Below, piece by piece: positions 50,165-52,926 of a stretch of 52,926 nt of DNA. Positions within the stretch are counted from its first letter, which is position 1. Every line of letters begins with the position of its first letter. Source of the stretch: Neisseria montereyensis (GTDB taxonomy: Bacteria > Pseudomonadota > Gammaproteobacteria > Burkholderiales > Neisseriaceae). Under the pieces are notes generated by a model. It saw only the letters and a program-made list of their open reading frames with translations, was not told the origin of the DNA and searched no databases. The position numbers and the translations under genes are program-made. The stretch is taken from assembly GCF_024834045.1 (NCBI RefSeq), contig NZ_JANUXW010000012.1, positions 1 to 52,926 of the forward strand, read 5' to 3'.

Positions 50165-52926
50165 TTAACCAAGAAACTCAACATGGTTTTCCAAAATGCT
50201 GTTCAGCGTTTCACCTGAAGACATTCCGGAGAATGTAATGCTGTTTTGGTATGTAGCACCATCAGTACCCACACCGGTAAAGCTGAGTGTATGGGTTTGA
50301 TCATTCCAAACGGCACCTTGTAGCTGCTGCGGGCTTACCAAGTCTGCAAATACCACTTTGTCCGAACCGGCTTGGAAATCCAAAATTTGATCATGGCCGC
50401 TATTGCTATTGGCTAAGAATACAAATTTATCGTCACCTTCGCCACCGGCCAATACATCATTACCGGCACCGCCAAACAGAATGTCATCACCGTCACCGCC
50501 GCGTAATGTGTCATTACCGCCATCGGCACGGCCATCCAACATTTCGGTCCAATGCTGTTGAACATACTCGACTTTTTGCTCGGTAGTAGCAGCCGAACCG
50601 TTGTTTTCACTCCAACGGATAAATTCATTCAATGCTTCCGAACCCATACCGTTATGATGGCCTGCTTCAAAGGTTGTACCGGTTGCAGTGTTTGTCCATG
50701 AGAGGTGATCCGTATTCATAGAATCGCCAAACAAGATATCGTTACCATCACCACCAGTTAATGTATCGTTGGATACGCCATCCAATACCGTTGTTGACGA
50801 ACCGCGTTGTAAAGCTGCATCCAACTCTTGCGGGTTATCAATAATGGAAGCTTCACCGGCTTCACCATGATAAACCACATTAACATGTCTACGACCATTA
50901 ATATGGTGAACCGTAGTCTCTTCATAATGAAGCGGTTGGCTGGAAGTCGTATCAAAATACTTCAGCGTATTTTGTTGAACACCTTTAGCAAAGCCTACTG
51001 CATGGACTTCTGATACTTTTGCCAGTTTTTCAAAGCTGTGTAAGCCTGCATTTACTGATCTTTGGGTAACGAATGAACCATGTTGTCTTTCACCGTTAGC
51101 ACCATAAGTTGTCGGTTCGCCATCGGTTAAGAAGTAAGTCACATTGTGGTAACCCTGCTTGCTAACATTATTGAACCAAGCTGCCGTATCGTGGAATGCA
51201 TCATCGTAGTTGGTTGCACCATTACCTTGTTGTGCATCAATACGATTCAGTAATCGGCCGACATTAGATTCATTTAAGTCTCTAATATCAATTACTTGAT
51301 GCGCCGTTTTATCAAAAGTCATCAAGGTTACATTTACCTTACCATCATGGTTAGCCAAATCTTTAGACAACTTCAGTAAAGATATTTTTGCCATATCCAA
51401 ATACGAATGACCGTCATGTGTTCTAAAGTTAGCCATACTGTTTGATGTATCCAGCAAGATGGCAATATTGTAGTTCTCACCTTTGGTAATAATGGTTTCG
51501 GTACCACCGGTATCACCGATTAATACATCGTTACCACCACCGCCTTGGATGTGCGGATTAGAACCGTTATCACCGATTTTTATCTTATCGTTGTCAACAC
51601 CGTCAATTGTAATATTCAACTTCGCAGTAGAAGTATCACCATCGGCATCACGAACGGTATAAGTAAAGCTATCGGTCAGTTTTTCACCGTTATTCAGTGC
51701 TTTAACAGCTGAATTGTCATTATCTAAAACATAAGTGTAATGACCATCCGTACCCAAGACCAGTTTACCGTAATGACCATTTTGATTACCTGATATCACG
51801 GTTACAGGCGTATCCGCACCAGTGTGATCATTATCGAACACATTACCGCTAACTCGGGTCTCTTTCTCTCCAATATGATTACTATCATTTACAGCCGTCG
51901 GTGCGGTATCGGTAATCTTAATATCCAAGCGATCCATCGCGGTATTACCGGCAGCATCTTTCACACGGACAACAAAGTTATCGACTACAGAGTTATCACC
52001 GCCGGAATGGTCTTTACGATGTCCGTTTTCAGTATAAGTATAAGTTACTTCACCTTTAGACGGATTGTAGCCATTGATGCTCAATGTACCTTTATCTGTT
52101 TTAATCACAACAGGATGAGATTCAGATGCAGAAGTGACATCTTTACCACCTACAGTAATCGTTGCTACGCCACCGGCATCACTAACTTTAATAACACCGC
52201 TGACTTTGGCAGAACTGGCTTCAACCACTTCTTGATCTACAGCTTTAACCATAGGATCAATCGTATCTACCGAACCGTTGTCTGTAGCATTGCCTTCGTT
52301 ACCGGCCGGATCTTTCACTTTCGCATCTACAGTGTAGTCACCGTCAGGCAATTCACCCGGTACGTCTACGCTGAAGCTGCCGTCACCGTTTACGGTGGTG
52401 GTAACGGTTTGGGTGGCGCCGTTGGCATCGGTAATAACAACAGTCACTTCCGAACCTTCCGGTGCGTCGGTTTTACCGGTAATGGTCGGGGTATTGTCAC
52501 CGGTGTTGTCCGGAGCATCTACGTTAATGCTCGGACCGGTGGTATCAACCACATTGCCGTTATTGTCTTCGGCAGTGGCGCTGTTACCGGCTTTGTCGCT
52601 AACGCTGGCTTTAGCAGTGTATTCGCCGTCGGCCAACGGATTCGGTACGTCTACGCTGTAGCTGCCGTCCGCTTTAACGGTCGTGGTGATGGTTTGGGTC
52701 GCACCGGTGCTGTCGGTCACCACCACGGTTACTACTTGGCCTTCTTCCACATCTTGGGTGGTGCCGGTAATGGTCGGAGTGTTGTCACCGGTTAAGTCAG
52801 GCGCTTCTACGGTAATAGATGCAGTGGTGTCTACCGAACCTTTGTCGCTGGCATTGCCTTCGTTACCGGCCGGATCTTTCACTTTGGCATCTACACTGTA
52901 GTCGCCGTCAGGCAATTCACCCGGTA
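50165..52926 (-). CDS. Large RTX/VWA repeat adhesin, type I-secreted (C-terminal part)
   Basis: About 920 C-terminal residues are visible, and the frame stays open past the window edge. Residue numbers count from 52915. Order: bacterial Ig-like repeats of about 95 residues (1-220, alternating two types), a further beta domain (225-335), a VCBS/cadherin-like domain (337-440), an RTX-like patch (GGGGNDVLIGD, about 458), a von Willebrand A domain (483-680) with MIDAS DTSNS at 489-493, further RTX nonapeptides (GGDGNDILFGD near 728; a longer run near 800-832), and a C-terminal secretion domain ending HVEFLG. It is a calcium-binding surface adhesin of the LapA/BapA type, exported by a type I system that is not in the window. 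Confidence 0.88.
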   Translation of the reverse strand, partial: PGELPDGDYSVDAKVKDPAGNEGNASDKGSVDTTASITVEAPDLTGDNTPTITGTTQDVEEGQVVTVVVTDSTGATQTITTTVKADGSYSVDVPNPLADGEYTAKASVSDKAGNSATAEDNNGNVVDTTGPSINVDAPDNTGDNTPTITGKTDAPEGSEVTVVITDANGATQTVTTTVNGDGSFSVDVPGELPDGDYTVDAKVKDPAGNEGNATDNGSVDTIDPMVKAVDQEVVEASSAKVSGVIKVSDAGGVATITVGGKDVTSASESHPVVIKTDKGTLSINGYNPSKGEVTYTYTENGHRKDHSGGDNSVVDNFVVRVKDAAGNTAMDRLDIKITDTAPTAVNDSNHIGEKETRVSGNVFDNDHTGADTPVTVISGNQNGHYGKLVLGTDGHYTYVLDNDNSAVKALNNGEKLTDSFTYTVRDADGDTSTAKLNITIDGVDNDKIKIGDNGSNPHIQGGGGNDVLIGDTGGTETIITKGENYNIAILLDTSNSMANFRTHDGHSYLDMAKISLLKLSKDLANHDGKVNVTLMTFDKTAHQVIDIRDLNESNVGRLLNRIDAQQGNGATNYDDAFHDTAAWFNNVSKQGYHNVTYFLTDGEPTTYGANGERQHGSFVTQRSVNAGLHSFEKLAKVSEVHAVGFAKGVQQNTLKYFDTTSSQPLHYEETTVHHINGRRHVNVVYHGEAGEASIIDNPQELDAALQRGSSTTVLDGVSNDTLTGGDGNDILFGDSMNTDHLSWTNTATGTTFEAGHHNGMGSEALNEFIRWSENNGSAATTEQKVEYVQQHWTEMLDGRADGGNDTLRGGDGDDILFGGAGNDVLAGGEGDDKFVFLANSNSGHDQILDFQAGSDKVVFADLVSPQQLQGAVWNDQTHTLSFTGVGTDGATYQNSITFSGMSSGETLNSILENHVEFLG
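52287..52926. repeat. Near-identical Ig-like repeats, 564-bp two-module period
   Basis: 52287-52362 and 52851-52926 match at all but three of 76 positions, exactly 564 bp apart (188 residues, an A+B pair of modules). More copies are likely beyond the window edge. Confidence 0.9.

Noticed and set aside
51824-52795. 323-codon ORF on the plus strand opposite the adhesin repeats
   Set aside because: It is antisense to clear RTX adhesin repeats, has a repetitive, unnatural composition and no ribosome binding site. It exists because the repeat codons lack stops in that frame.

Overview
The window is a chromosomal segment from a member of the Neisseriaceae, most likely a Neisseria species outside the meningitidis/gonorrhoeae group. 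The 10-mer GCCGTCTGAA recurs in most intergenic gaps and inside several genes. It is usually extended as AGGCCGTCTGAA (the 'AG' dialect of the neisserial DNA uptake sequence, DUS) and only occasionally as ATGCCGTCTGAA. Inverted DUS pairs serve as terminators at most gene ends. Gene content (NorM-MurB pair, LbpB/LbpA-type receptor, Slam, HpnD/HpnE pair) agrees. The species call is inference.

Layout. 1-2.6 kb: start of a secreted protein, a MITE-like repeat, a small membrane protein, then lptE-holA. 2.6-6.6 kb: trxA and a Yej-type peptide ABC transporter operon (yejE, yejF) interrupted by a very AT-rich, repeat-containing membrane-protein gene. 6.8-10.1 kb: TetR regulator and norM-murB. 10.2-15.3 kb: bioF-bioC (joined through a DUS), hpnD-hpnE, and a YciK-like SDR. 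15.4-22.7 kb: a long AT-rich leader, then an LbpB-like surface lipoprotein, its LbpA-like TonB-dependent receptor and a Slam translocon, a probable three-gene iron-acquisition cassette. 22.9-26.3 kb: ligA and galU joined in one uninterrupted reading frame. 26.3-27 kb: two tiny membrane proteins. 27.1-38 kb: housekeeping genes (purL, glnB, pip, aroD, usp, tcdA-scpA, pncB, fabG). 38-48.7 kb: CPA2 antiporter, tRNA-Val and tRNA-Asp, gph, recX, a nitroreductase, a SulP transporter with a long structured leader, a DUF2254 protein, tmk and ettA. 48.7-52.9 kb: an accessory stretch with small orphan genes and the C-terminal part of a large RTX/VWA type I-secreted adhesin that runs off the window.

How the genes work together. 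The clearest functional module is lipoprotein + receptor + Slam: Slam would move the lipoprotein to the cell surface, the lipoprotein would capture an iron-bearing host protein (lactoferrin-like by family), and the TonB-dependent receptor would import the iron. The least explained items are the ligA-galU frame fusion, the AT-rich membrane gene with a probable frameshift inside the yej operon, the HpnD-HpnE pair without HpnC or a cyclase, and the switch-like leader of the SulP gene.
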